A stretch of DNA of 64,000 bases from Eubacteriaceae bacterium (lineage in GTDB: Bacteria; Bacillota; Clostridia; Peptostreptococcales; Anaerovoracaceae): contig CABIWW010000001.1 in the NCBI GenBank assembly GCA_902362435.1, positions 67,359-131,358 of the forward strand, given 5' to 3'. Shown here piece after piece: positions 18,301 to 26,304 of this stretch. Made by a program: the position numbers and the translations under genes. How positions within the stretch are numbered: the stretch's first letter is position 1; every line of letters starts with the position of its first letter. Below the pieces are notes generated by a model. That model had not been told where the DNA came from. It made no database searches and was given only the letters and a program-made list of their open reading frames with translations.

Positions 18301-20271
18301 AGGCGCAGGATAATCTCAATGTCTGTGGCAGACGAGGCGGATGTGTTCCTGTTTGCCGATGACTTTCCTGTGAATATAGCGAATCCGAAGGATCTCAGAA
18401 GACTGAAGGATCTGTTCCCGGGCAAGGAGCTGTATCTCGTGGCGGGAAGCGACGTCATCATCAATGCATCGTCGTACAAGGCCGCGCCTGCGCCTGATTC
18501 AATACATTCGATGAACCATATAGTTTTCCAGAGGGAGACTCTTGAGGGAAAGGGTGAAGACAGGGCGGCGCTCGATGCGGCATATTCGAATATGAGCGGA
18601 AAGATACGAGAGCTAAAGCTGCCGGTATACCTTGAAGATATAAGCTCGACCCGCATAAGGGAGAACATAGACCTGGGACGGGACATATCGAACCTGATAG
18701 ATCCGGTGGCGCAGAACTTTATATATGACAACAGTCTGTACCTCAGAGAGCCTCAGTACAAAAACGTGTTCGAGCGGAAAAACATAAGATTCGATCCGCT
18801 GAAACAGAGAGGCAGCGGTGTGCTCAGGGATCTGGAGGCAGGCATACACGCATCCGGAGCCGATCTCGGCAGGATAAAGGCTTATTTCGACAGATCAGAC
18901 GTCCGGTCAGCAGCGATGCTGAACGAATACCGCAGGATATGCGCGGTCGCGGCTGTGAATGAACGGGAGACCGGCGAGCTTTACGAGGAGTTCGGAGATA
19001 TAAAGATCGCGTCGTATCTGAGAGGCAAGGCGACAGGGCGCATGATGATAATAAGAGGACTTTACTGCTCCGAGGAGACGGATACGCGCAACCTGATGCA
19101 GATCATAACGACGGAAGTCCTGGCGGAAGCGGCGTCGAGAGATGTGACCTATGCCATCTACCATCCGCTGGACGGCGGGACCGATGAAAAGATCCTGGAT
19201 GTGCTCAGCAGGCAGGGATTTGCCGAGATCGTGATAGACGGCGCGCCGCAGGGCGTGTACGAAGTCAACATGAAATCGCCTATGGCGGTGATAGAGAATA
19301 TGGATACCGTGCTGAAAGAGCCGTTCAACACGAATCCGAGGATACTGGATATACTGGAAAGCACGCACATGGACATGCAGCGGGCTCTGACAAAGCTGAA
19401 TCCGGGCAGTCTGGTGCTTTCGTTCAACGCAGGCATAATGCATCAGAAGATAGTCGACATGGTGACGAAGACGAACAACGTGCCTAATTATCCGAGGGCA
19501 AAACGTCAGCTGGGCGAATGCATGTGCGTCCCGTTCGGCAAGATACTGAGGGGCATGGTCGTGCCTAATACGGTGACGAAGACGCTGCATACCGAGAAGC
19601 GTTTCACGCCGACGCTGGACAGCTTCAGCATCGAGGAGTATCCGATGTACGCCACGATACCGAACCAGATAAAGACGATAAAATCATTCGGCCGGCCGGT
19701 GATACTCGTGGACGACCTGCTTCACAAGGGATACAGGATAAAGGCGCTGGACCCCGTTTTCAAGGAGAACGGTGTCGAGATAAGAAAGATGATAACCGGA
19801 CTGCTTTCAGGCTACGGCAGGGATCTGATGAATATACAGGGTCGTGACGTGGAAAGCGCATATTTCATACCTGATCTGAAAGCGTGGTTCGTTGAATCGA
19901 CGCTCTGTCCGTTCATAGGCGGAGACGGCGTGGAGACGCTCGAGAAGACGGAGGCGAATCTGATACCATCGATAAATCTGATACTGCCGTTCGCGGCGCC
20001 GGCTTTCCTGCGTGACTCGAGCAGGGAGTCCGTTTTCGATCTGTCGATGGTATGCCTGGAAAACGCACAGAAGATATTCAGCGTGCTGGAGGAGGAATAC
20101 CAGAACCTGTTTGAGAGAAAGCTGACGATAAAGCGTCTGTCGGATGTGATAAAGTCACCGAGGATGCCTAACGGCTCGAACCGCGTGGCGGTTGATTTCA
20201 ATCTGGCGCCGTCAGTGTACATGGCTGACTACATCGAAAGACTGAAGCGTCTCGAGAAGGCGCTGATATAG
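15400..20271 (+). CDS. Giant protein: HD hydrolase, helical repeats, NadD-like nucleotidyltransferase, GNAT and PRTase-like domains
   Basis: 1623 residues, read from a TTG with GGGGGA 7 nt upstream (the first in-frame ATG is codon 14). Modules seen: an HD-type phosphohydrolase region (about 165-320; VGHIGGVHH, GHDIGKFG, HIASNHSTWD); a long helical HEAT-like middle (about 380-910); a nucleotidylyltransferase fold (about 920-1115) with FFPGTFDPFSLSHKG and ISSTRIRE, as in NadD/CoaD, but with SLSH where HxGH is usual; a GNAT-like stretch (about 1130-1290); and a C-terminal part with a PRPP-binding-like motif VILVDDLLHKGYR (about 1430). No signal peptide or membrane segment. The combination suggests nucleotide or NAD-related metabolism, but no reaction can be assigned. 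The LDH-like and flavoprotein genes that follow are probably partners. Confidence 0.75.
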   Translation: MIRNLVKETQQLLMCESSLEILGMSRRGMSQLLNDFQWKKTFEKLAKDGDFSAGTILGALKPVMDTWAAEPQGGWLGFICEETKSLMYPENYRVTADEGQKRAKYFFMENYRALLGYEREIKGFSPTDQIEFLDDDEVRDCMTFKEYERLKEFWSGSYIFEFMRISREITPFNTVGHIGGVHHVATFVGKQLAGTDIPVDMALLSGAAAGHDIGKFGCSPQEARRIPYLHYYYTDELLRKENMPMIAHIASNHSTWDLELENLSVESLLLIYADFRVKSSRENREEIIHFYTLAESFDVILGKLDNVDTQKRQRYERVYAKLKDFEDYLTDMGVQTDVSMPPAEDAGRRKKDTALLMGNDVVDHIKYTAIEHNIRIMSIFNNESSFGSLIEAARSEKQWKSQRAYLDILSEYFTYMTKPEKQITLNFLYELLSHREGDIRRQAGRLMGKIIAKYDDVYRKELPECAQDSSINMTEADEIWDTYLHKIVFPDYRVTDQHRSWIGYTLKGVLTGILENADSDKAGLFVQRYLRLFGFSKMKDSAVFVLLDSVISLPDGIFSDEEMADVLDFAEKVSVREPVEIKIGSLRVAEYISGRLRTTPVQDSIRKIIRNTEDTAENIGVAYLVYKVLKNVGEYRTAGIYYNKIETLEQHGTLSDAISGIFRENLKVGTPWVMKIINMEFLLEHALSDRLKEQTFYLAAHFSNLVKVSERVTVRHEAGRGLIRIASSLPIEQINELVIELTKGLEIGEYQFSKYIPEYLGELVLYLHPSELDEFMDNISELIENTNDKIGSVALDTVGEVLQKYSGYRYRNGESKNAYEARKTRMLGMLLKGLANYHEVVSREAIMVAGKYIFGTEELSGEEKFDAFRQIYKKMLTLMSGIEEYDMTFFTNAAALNHIYRFISDYRFCCGEMELAVNDNVAFFPGTFDPFSLSHKGIVQAIRDEGFEVYLALDEFSWSKKTQPRMLRRRIISMSVADEADVFLFADDFPVNIANPKDLRRLKDLFPGKELYLVAGSDVIINASSYKAAPAPDSIHSMNHIVFQRETLEGKGEDRAALDAAYSNMSGKIRELKLPVYLEDISSTRIRENIDLGRDISNLIDPVAQNFIYDNSLYLREPQYKNVFERKNIRFDPLKQRGSGVLRDLEAGIHASGADLGRIKAYFDRSDVRSAAMLNEYRRICAVAAVNERETGELYEEFGDIKIASYLRGKATGRMMIIRGLYCSEETDTRNLMQIITTEVLAEAASRDVTYAIYHPLDGGTDEKILDVLSRQGFAEIVIDGAPQGVYEVNMKSPMAVIENMDTVLKEPFNTNPRILDILESTHMDMQRALTKLNPGSLVLSFNAGIMHQKIVDMVTKTNNVPNYPRAKRQLGECMCVPFGKILRGMVVPNTVTKTLHTEKRFTPTLDSFSIEEYPMYATIPNQIKTIKSFGRPVILVDDLLHKGYRIKALDPVFKENGVEIRKMITGLLSGYGRDLMNIQGRDVESAYFIPDLKAWFVESTLCPFIGGDGVETLEKTEANLIPSINLILPFAAPAFLRDSSRESVFDLSMVCLENAQKIFSVLEEEYQNLFERKLTIKRLSDVIKSPRMPNGSNRVAVDFNLAPSVYMADYIERLKRLEKALI

Positions 20272-20311
20272 CTGATGCAGATGCTCACGGGATCACATGG
20301 AGGAAATGATC

Positions 20312-21292
20312 ATGAAGAAAAGATATATAAATGAACTGATAGACAGCTCGCGCGGGGCTGTGCTCAGAAGCGGTGAAGTGCTGCTTCCTGATGCGGATCG
20401 TGTAAAGGCGGCAAACAGAGTAAATCTGCTGGCGCTCGGCGATGTCGGGGGCACAGTGCTGATGGGACTGAGACTGCTGGGCGGTGAAGCGGTCGGGCAG
20501 ATAGGCATATACGATCTGGATCCGGCGATGATGCGCCGCTACGAGATGGAGATAAATCAGATCTGCTTTCCGGACGGCAGGACGCTGCCGGAGGTCAGGA
20601 TGCTGGAGCAGGACGAACTGTTCGACTGCGACATGTTCGTGTTCTGCGCATCGAAGGGAGTGCCGCCTGTAGGTGCAGCAGGAGACGTCAGGATGGCACA
20701 GCTCGAGGCAAACAGCCAGCTGGTGGGGATATATGCCGATATGGCTGTAAAGGCCGGATTCGGCGGGATATTCGCAGTAGTTTCTGATCCTGTAGATCCG
20801 CTGTGCAAAGCGGCAGTGCTGTCGGGGCTTGCGCCTGAGCAGGTGCAGGGATACGGGCTCGGCGTGATGAACGGGAGAGCTTCGTATTTTGCAGCAAAGG
20901 ATCAGAGGTTTTCGCAGTATCTGCGAGACGGGAGAGCCTTCGGGCCTCATGGGGCAGATCTCGTGATCGCAGACAGCATCTCGGCCTACGATGATGAGCT
21001 GTCTGCGGAACTGACGGAGCTTACCGTCAGAGCGAACATGAAGGTCAGAGAGGACGGCTTCAAGCCGTATATAGCTCCTGCCATGTCATCAGGCGCGATA
21101 TCGCTTGCAGCCACACTCAGGGGAGAGTGGAACTACTCTTCGGTATATCTTGGAAAAGGGCACAGCGGCGCTTTTCTCGGGTGCAGGAACAGGAGAAGCA
21201 GTGAAGGCATCATCGTGGAGGATCTCCCGCTGGACGAGCGGCTGTTCAGCCGCATAAGGCATGCGTACGATGAGCTCAGAGCGCTGAGATAG
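20312..21292 (+). CDS. Lactate/malate dehydrogenase-superfamily protein with altered active site
   Basis: 326 residues of the LDH/MDH fold. The nucleotide-binding glycine motif is LLALGDVGGTVLMGL. The domain order and the SDPVDPL and FGPHGADL segments match LDH, keeping the catalytic-His position (GPHG) and a substrate-Arg candidate (GDVRMAQLEAN). The LDxxR motif reads VMNGR, so the Asp partner of the catalytic His appears to be missing. It may act on an unusual 2-hydroxy acid, or only bind nucleotide. I start at ATG 20312 because GGAGG (20299-20303) lies 8 nt before it, while the earlier ATG at 20297 overlaps that site. The gene is 40 bp after the giant gene and probably co-transcribed. Confidence 0.75.
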   Translation: MKKRYINELIDSSRGAVLRSGEVLLPDADRVKAANRVNLLALGDVGGTVLMGLRLLGGEAVGQIGIYDLDPAMMRRYEMEINQICFPDGRTLPEVRMLEQDELFDCDMFVFCASKGVPPVGAAGDVRMAQLEANSQLVGIYADMAVKAGFGGIFAVVSDPVDPLCKAAVLSGLAPEQVQGYGLGVMNGRASYFAAKDQRFSQYLRDGRAFGPHGADLVIADSISAYDDELSAELTELTVRANMKVREDGFKPYIAPAMSSGAISLAATLRGEWNYSSVYLGKGHSGAFLGCRNRRSSEGIIVEDLPLDERLFSRIRHAYDELRALR

Positions 21293-21418
21293 GATCAGCG
21301 TGAAGCGTGTGCGTACTGCATTCGCATATCGTGAACGTGAAGCGGAGGCCGGCCCATACCTGATGTGTGCGGGCTGCAGGCCATATATAATGATATATGT
21401 AAAACGGGAGGTGACGAT

Positions 21419-22483
21419 ATGAAAGATCTTATGATAATAGATCCGTTCTGTCCGGAGGAAAGCAAAAAAGAGCGTCTGGAGAAAATAGTGACACACAGCG
21501 TCGGAGACTACTCATATGAACGGTTGACGACTGTCGAAGAGCTGGAAAACGCGGATCTGACGAACAAAAGGATACTGTTCACGCTGTCGCTGGGGCAGTC
21601 CGGAATAAACCTGAACTGGTACAGCATGATGAAGTATCTGCGTCTTAACAAGGATGCGCTCGACGGTTCGGTAGGAGGCGTGATACTCGACGGCAACAGC
21701 GAGATCTTTACGAAATCGACAGGCCGCAGCCTGGTGTTCACCGCCAACCGCGCAGGATGCACGTTCCCGGGGAGACCTCTGGTGGAAGGCACTAGGACGC
21801 TGAAAAACTACAACATACAGGCGAACAATCTGCATACGGATAATATGGGCGCCTATATGGCGGCAGGAAAGACGCTCGTAGAAAACATCATGAACTACAG
21901 ACCCGTAAAGAAGGAGCATCCGGAAGTGCTCGTGCTGCATGCCAGCAGCCGCAGCACATCGAATACGATCGCTCTGTGGGAAATGATAAAGAAGCATCTT
22001 CCGGAATGCAGCTTCAACGAGATATCACTGCGAAACGGCGAGGTCATGGACTGCAGAGGCTGTCCGTATGACATCTGCCGCCATTTCGGCGAGGAGGGAG
22101 ACTGCTTCTACGGAGGGCCGATCACACACAAGGTGTATCCGGGCATACTGTCGTGCGATGCGCTGGTGATGGTGTGTCCGAACTACAACGATGCGCTTGG
22201 AGGCAACCTCACGGCATTCGTGAACAGGATGACAGCGCTGTTCACGACGCACAGGTTTTACGACAAGCAGCTCTTCGGAGTCGTGATATCCGGATACAGC
22301 GGCAGCGATATCGTGGCAGAGCAGCTGATAAGCGGACTCAATATGAATAAAACCTTTGCATTGCCCGGCAGATTTGCTATACTGGAAACTGCTAATGCTC
22401 CTCAGGAAATACTGCATTCAGAGGGAATAGAGCAGCGTGCCGAAAACTTTGCTTATAATATGAAAAGAAATCTGATAAGATAA
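21419..22483 (+). CDS. Flavodoxin-like NADPH-dependent FMN reductase family protein
   Basis: 354 residues. The C-terminal half (about 170-354) is a flavodoxin-like FMN reductase domain: VLVLHASSRSTSNTIALWE for the phosphate-binding loop, a cysteine group DCRGCPYDICRHFGEEGDC and a VMVCPNYNDALGGNL flavin segment, as in iron-sulfur flavoproteins. The N-terminal half is not one I recognise. The ATG at 21419 follows GGGAGGTG, which decides the start over an upstream in-frame ATG at 21365. It is the third member of the run with the giant protein and the LDH-like protein and may supply reducing power to their pathway. The cysteine pattern suggests a possible Fe-S cluster, not proven. Confidence 0.75.
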   Translation: MKDLMIIDPFCPEESKKERLEKIVTHSVGDYSYERLTTVEELENADLTNKRILFTLSLGQSGINLNWYSMMKYLRLNKDALDGSVGGVILDGNSEIFTKSTGRSLVFTANRAGCTFPGRPLVEGTRTLKNYNIQANNLHTDNMGAYMAAGKTLVENIMNYRPVKKEHPEVLVLHASSRSTSNTIALWEMIKKHLPECSFNEISLRNGEVMDCRGCPYDICRHFGEEGDCFYGGPITHKVYPGILSCDALVMVCPNYNDALGGNLTAFVNRMTALFTTHRFYDKQLFGVVISGYSGSDIVAEQLISGLNMNKTFALPGRFAILETANAPQEILHSEGIEQRAENFAYNMKRNLIR

Positions 22484-22567
22484 GACAATACTCACATACT
22501 ACAGGTGAATGCGTAAACAGAGAAAGGCGCATATTTACATAAGAGAAACGAGGAAGGAGGTAATATC

Positions 22568-23974
22568 ATGACTGAAACATCCATGGACATGGACCAGAAA
22601 ACGCAGCAGTTCGATGAAGATGTGCAGAAAGTGCTGGATCTGCTGCAGGAAAAATCATACTTTAAAGCGAGGGATGAGATATTAAAACACAATGAAGTCG
22701 ATATTAGCGAGATCCTCGAGGAGGTACTGGAGGAACTTGGCCTGGAAAAGACGATCATAATATTCAGGATGCTGCCGAAGGACGTGTCGGTAGAGGTGTT
22801 CTCATATCTGCCGTCCGACGACCAGGTGGCGATCGTACAGGGCATAACCGACCGGGAGATATCTTATATCATAGAAGAGCTGGACTTTGACGACAAGATC
22901 GACGTGCTCGAGGAGCTTCCGGCAAATATAGTCGACAAGATCCTCGAAAAGACGCCGAAGGAAGAACGAAGGCTGATAAACACGTTCCTGAATTATCCGG
23001 ACACGTGTGCAGGCAGCCTGATGACACCGGACTATATAAGTCTGCAGGAGAACATGACGGTCGCTGAAGCGCTGGCTCACATAAAGCAGGAAGGCATGGA
23101 CAGTGAAACGGTCTATACCTGTTATGTGAAAAAGGAAGGCAGGAAGCTGGACGGCATCGTGTCGCTAAGATCGCTCGTGATATCTGACGGCGATATGAAG
23201 ATCGCAGATCTGATGAGCACGGAGTACGTTTATGTGAACGTTTACGACGACCAGGAGGAAGTCGCGGAGACTTTCAAAAAGTACGGATTCCTCGCGATAC
23301 CCGTTGTAGACAATGAGCACAGGCTCGTCGGGATCATCACGTTCGACGATATCCTGGAGGTCATAGAAGAAGAAACGACTGAAGATATACAGAGAATGGC
23401 CGGTGTCATCGACGATTCGGATACCGAATATCTCGACATGGGCATTTTCAGGCATGTCAGGAACAGGCTGCCGTGGCTGGTGTTCATGAACATATCTGCG
23501 ATGATAACAGGAACGATAATACTCAGATTCGAGGCGGTGCTGGCTCAGGTGATCGTGCTGGTATCGTATCTGCCGCTGCTGATGGGGACAGGCGGGAATA
23601 CCGGGTCACAGGCGGCGACGCTCGTCATACGAGGCATGGCGATAGATGAGATAGAGCTGAAGGATGTGCTGAAGGTATTCTGGAAGGAATTCAGGGTCAG
23701 TCTGATACTTGGCGTGCTGCTGAGCATATTCAACATGGCGAAGGTCGTGTTCATAGACGGCGAAAGCATCCTGATAGGACTGACGGTGGCGCTTTCGATG
23801 ACAGTGATAGTAATTTTTGCAAAGCTGCTGGGAAGCATGCTGCCGATGGCTGCCAAGAAGCTGGGGGTCGACCCTGCGCTGATGGCGAATCCGATGATAT
23901 CGTCGTTCACAGACATGTTTTCATCGGTGACATTCCTGCTCGTGGCGTCACTGCTTCTCGGGATAACGCTGTAA
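22568..23974 (+). CDS. mgtE: Magnesium transporter MgtE
   Basis: 468 residues with the complete MgtE layout: an acidic helical N domain (about 15-145) that senses cytosolic Mg2+, a CBS pair (about 150-275; SLMTPDYISL, DLMSTEYVYV), a plug helix, and five membrane helices from about 300 on. The pore signature GTGGNTGSQAATLVIRGMA is present. It is a Mg2+-gated channel in the cytoplasmic membrane. A strong GGAAGGAGG site precedes the ATG. The 84-bp upstream gap is too short for an M-box riboswitch, so control is probably at the protein level through the N and CBS domains. Confidence 0.95.
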   Translation: MTETSMDMDQKTQQFDEDVQKVLDLLQEKSYFKARDEILKHNEVDISEILEEVLEELGLEKTIIIFRMLPKDVSVEVFSYLPSDDQVAIVQGITDREISYIIEELDFDDKIDVLEELPANIVDKILEKTPKEERRLINTFLNYPDTCAGSLMTPDYISLQENMTVAEALAHIKQEGMDSETVYTCYVKKEGRKLDGIVSLRSLVISDGDMKIADLMSTEYVYVNVYDDQEEVAETFKKYGFLAIPVVDNEHRLVGIITFDDILEVIEEETTEDIQRMAGVIDDSDTEYLDMGIFRHVRNRLPWLVFMNISAMITGTIILRFEAVLAQVIVLVSYLPLLMGTGGNTGSQAATLVIRGMAIDEIELKDVLKVFWKEFRVSLILGVLLSIFNMAKVVFIDGESILIGLTVALSMTVIVIFAKLLGSMLPMAAKKLGVDPALMANPMISSFTDMFSSVTFLLVASLLLGITL

Positions 23975-24078
23975 AGGCGCCGGGCAGATTTCTGACGTGC
24001 CGCTGTGGGATCTTGATATGCGCGCATGCATGTACGGCATAAAATACAGCTGTGCATGCTGATGATGCCGTCGTGATG

Positions 24079-24107
24079 TTTCAATCCGCAGCGCGGTATG
24101 CTATAAT
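24079..24107 (+). promoter_or_regulatory. Probable promoter of the NAD(P)H-hydrate dehydratase gene
   Basis: A perfect TATAAT at 24102-24107 lies 17 bp after a weak TTTCAA -35 at 24079-24084. Upstream, between mgtE and the promoter, two 7-bp inverted repeats interleave (24024-24030 with 24053-24059, and 24034-24040 with 24065-24071). Confidence 0.5.
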
Positions 24108-24171
24108 AGTGACGCGGCCGGTATATATCGTATCGGCAGCTGCGCGTAATCCGGAAAAAACGGAGAATTTT

Positions 24172-25038
24172 ATGGAAAATACAGGTTTAACGACTCTCGA
24201 ATATGTAAATACTATTATCAGGGAAAGGCCCGAGGAGATACATAAAGGCCAGTGCGGCCGTGTTCTCGTCATGGCAGGTTCAAAAGGCATGGCCGGTGCG
24301 GCGGTGCTGGCATGCAGAGGCGCGCTGAAGTCCGGTGCGGGGCTTGTAAAGGCTGCAGTGCCGGATGAGATCAACGATATAGTCCAGATCGCAGTGCCGC
24401 AGGCGACATGCATGAGTATTTCCGAAGAGCTTTCCTCACGGTCACTCGAGATATACGGAGCGATAGCTGCGGGACCGGGAACGGGAGTTGATGAAGGAAA
24501 TTATACACGCATAAAGAAAATACTTAACTGTTATGAAGGACCTGTCGTGCTGGATGCTGACGGACTCAATTCATTCTGCAGGTTCGACGACAGACTTGAA
24601 ACGATAAGAAAAAGAAAGAGTCCGACCATACTGACGCCTCATCCCGGTGAAGCGGACAGGCTGCTGGCGGCTTTGCACGAAAAAAGCGTGAGAGAGCTCG
24701 GCAGGCAGAAGGCTGCGGAGACGATAGCGGAGCATACAGGAGCGGTAGTCCTGCTCAAAGGCGCAGGCACAGTGGTGACCTTTGCGGGAAGAGGAACATA
24801 TATTAATACCACAGGCAACCCGGGAATGGCGACGGGCGGAAGCGGAGATGTGCTGACAGGCGTCATCGCTGCGATAGCCGCGTCAGGAGCGGATGCACTG
24901 GATTCTGCCAGGACGGGAGCATTCATCCACGGTATGGCGGGAGACATCGCTGCAGAGCGTCAGGGCCAGTGGGGCATGACGTCGGTGGACATAGAAGAAG
25001 CTCTGCCGGCAGCATTCAAAACGATAGTAGGGAAATAG
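24172..25038 (+). CDS. nnrD: ADP-dependent NAD(P)H-hydrate dehydratase
   Basis: 288 residues of the ribokinase-like YjeF C-terminal family, which dehydrates damaged NAD(P)H hydrates using ADP (ATP in eukaryotes). Landmarks: KGQCGRVLVMAGSKGMAGAA at the start of the domain, AAGPGTG, VVLDADGLN, TPHPGEADRL, and the nucleotide loop GNPGMATGGSGDVLTG. The epimerase (YjeF N) domain is absent, so this is the stand-alone dehydratase. The start at 24172 is chosen because GGAG lies about 7 nt before it and the homologous region begins right after. Its closeness to a cluster with NadD-like and LDH-like domains may be a coincidence or a shared NAD theme. Confidence 0.9.
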   Translation: MENTGLTTLEYVNTIIRERPEEIHKGQCGRVLVMAGSKGMAGAAVLACRGALKSGAGLVKAAVPDEINDIVQIAVPQATCMSISEELSSRSLEIYGAIAAGPGTGVDEGNYTRIKKILNCYEGPVVLDADGLNSFCRFDDRLETIRKRKSPTILTPHPGEADRLLAALHEKSVRELGRQKAAETIAEHTGAVVLLKGAGTVVTFAGRGTYINTTGNPGMATGGSGDVLTGVIAAIAASGADALDSARTGAFIHGMAGDIAAERQGQWGMTSVDIEEALPAAFKTIVGK

Positions 25039-25060
25039 AGATATAAATATTAGGAGTGTG

Positions 25061-25426
25061 ATGGACTTGAGCATTAAGAAGGGAGACCTTTATTTTGCTG
25101 ATTTAAGTCCGGTGACGGGCTCCGAGCAGGGCGGGATAAGACCCGTTCTGGTAGTACAGAATGATGTAGGGAACAGATACAGTCCGACGATAATCGTCGC
25201 GGCGATCACTTCAAGGAAAAACAAGGCCGATCTTCCGACCCATGTTGAGATAGAAGCGGGCGGGAACGGCTTATCAAAGAATTCGACAGTATTAATGGAA
25301 CAGCTCAGAACTATAGATAAAACAAGGCTCAAGGAAAGGATCGGAACGATCGACAGGAACCGTTTACCGGAAATAAATGAAGCGCTGAGCGTCAGCTTGG
25401 GGATACAGAACGATTCATTTTTCTGA
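25061..25426 (+). CDS. PemK/MazF-family endoribonuclease toxin without visible antitoxin
   Basis: 121 residues of the MazF/PemK fold: KKGDLYFADLSPVTGSEQGG, IRPVLVVQND, a YSPTIIVAAITSR strand and a C-terminal LGI. This is close to the Firmicutes MazF (NdoA) type, a sequence-specific mRNA interferase. The start is taken at ATG 25061, with AGGAG at 25052-25056; GTG 25058 and TTG 25067 are alternatives. The usual MazE/NdoAI antitoxin gene is not upstream: only 22 bp separate it from nnrD. A small hairpin follows. The toxin may pair with an antitoxin elsewhere or be a lone regulator. Confidence 0.9.
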   Translation: MDLSIKKGDLYFADLSPVTGSEQGGIRPVLVVQNDVGNRYSPTIIVAAITSRKNKADLPTHVEIEAGGNGLSKNSTVLMEQLRTIDKTRLKERIGTIDRNRLPEINEALSVSLGIQNDSFF

Positions 25427-25432
25427 TGTATG

Positions 25433-25456
25433 AAAGGGCTGCATCGTCAGCCCTTT
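25433..25456 (+). terminator. Possible weak terminator after mazF
   Basis: A 9-bp stem (25433-25441 with 25448-25456, 6-nt loop) followed by an A/T mix rather than a clean T run. It may only attenuate transcription into the transketolase genes 30 bp on. Confidence 0.4.
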
Positions 25457-25485
25457 ATAATAAATAATAAAACATGGAGGAAGCT

Positions 25486-26304
25486 ATGGATATAAAAGCT
25501 CTGGAAAAGACAGCAGCAGAGGTTAGAGTAGGAGTGGTAAAAGCTATACATAATGCGGGATCGGGCCACCCCGGAGGTTCGCTTTCGGCGGCTGATATAG
25601 TAACGGCACTGTATTTCAGCGAGATGAACGTGGATCCGAAAAACCCGAAGATGGAAGGTAGAGACAAATTCATCCTTTCAAAGGGACATGCAGGTCCTGT
25701 GCAGTATTCGGCTCTTGCCCTGAAGGGATATTTTCCTGTGGAAGATTTCATGACACTGAGAAAGCTCGGTTCGAAATTCCAGGGACATCCTGATATGAAT
25801 AAAGTGCCGGGGATCGAAATGTCAACAGGTTCGCTGGGACAGGGATTCGCGGCAGCAGGCGGAATGGCTATCGCAAACAAGCTCAATAATGATCCGGGAA
25901 GGATATACGTGCTGCTCGGAGACGGCGAGATCCAGGAAGGCATCGTGTGGGAGGCAGCTATGTCTGCGGCACACTACAAGCTCGACAATATGGTGGGCAT
26001 TCTGGACTACAACGGACTCCAGATCGACGGAAGGAACGAGGACGTCATGACCGTAGCGCCTGTGGCCGACAAATTCAGGGCTTTCGGATGGAACGTCCTG
26101 GAGATAAACGGACATGATTTCGAAGAGATACTGGATGCCTTTGCAAAAGCCAGAGAATGCAAGGGAAAACCGACGATGATAGTGGCAAAGACAGTAAAGG
26201 GCAAGGGCGTATCGTTCATGGAGGACAATGCAGGCTGGCACGGCAAGGCGCCTAACGACGAAGAAACTGAACAGGCAGTAGCAGAACTTGGAGGTACGAT
26301 GTAA
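25486..26304 (+). CDS. Transketolase, N-terminal (TPP-binding) subunit
   Basis: 272 residues, the first half of a split transketolase. The thiamine diphosphate and Mg2+ motif is clear (LGDGEIQEGIVWEA ... LDNMVGILDYNGLQIDG), and the N-terminal AIHNAGSGHPGGSLSAAD carries the conserved His and Gly residues. Together with the downstream half it moves two-carbon units between sugar phosphates in the non-oxidative pentose phosphate pathway. I use ATG 25486; the in-frame ATG at 25474 is itself part of the GGAGG site. The stop codon overlaps the start of the second subunit, so the two halves are translationally coupled. Confidence 0.92.
   Translation: MDIKALEKTAAEVRVGVVKAIHNAGSGHPGGSLSAADIVTALYFSEMNVDPKNPKMEGRDKFILSKGHAGPVQYSALALKGYFPVEDFMTLRKLGSKFQGHPDMNKVPGIEMSTGSLGQGFAAAGGMAIANKLNNDPGRIYVLLGDGEIQEGIVWEAAMSAAHYKLDNMVGILDYNGLQIDGRNEDVMTVAPVADKFRAFGWNVLEINGHDFEEILDAFAKARECKGKPTMIVAKTVKGKGVSFMEDNAGWHGKAPNDEETEQAVAELGGTM

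Noticed and set aside
18160..18760. A separate nicotinate-nucleotide adenylyltransferase gene (nadD)
   Set aside because: The NadD-like stretch is in the continuous frame of the 1623-residue protein, without its own ribosome binding site or stop, and its HxGH motif is altered.
22484..22567. M-box (Mg2+) riboswitch before mgtE
   Set aside because: The gap is only 84 bp, about half the length of the M-box, and no matching conserved segments are visible.
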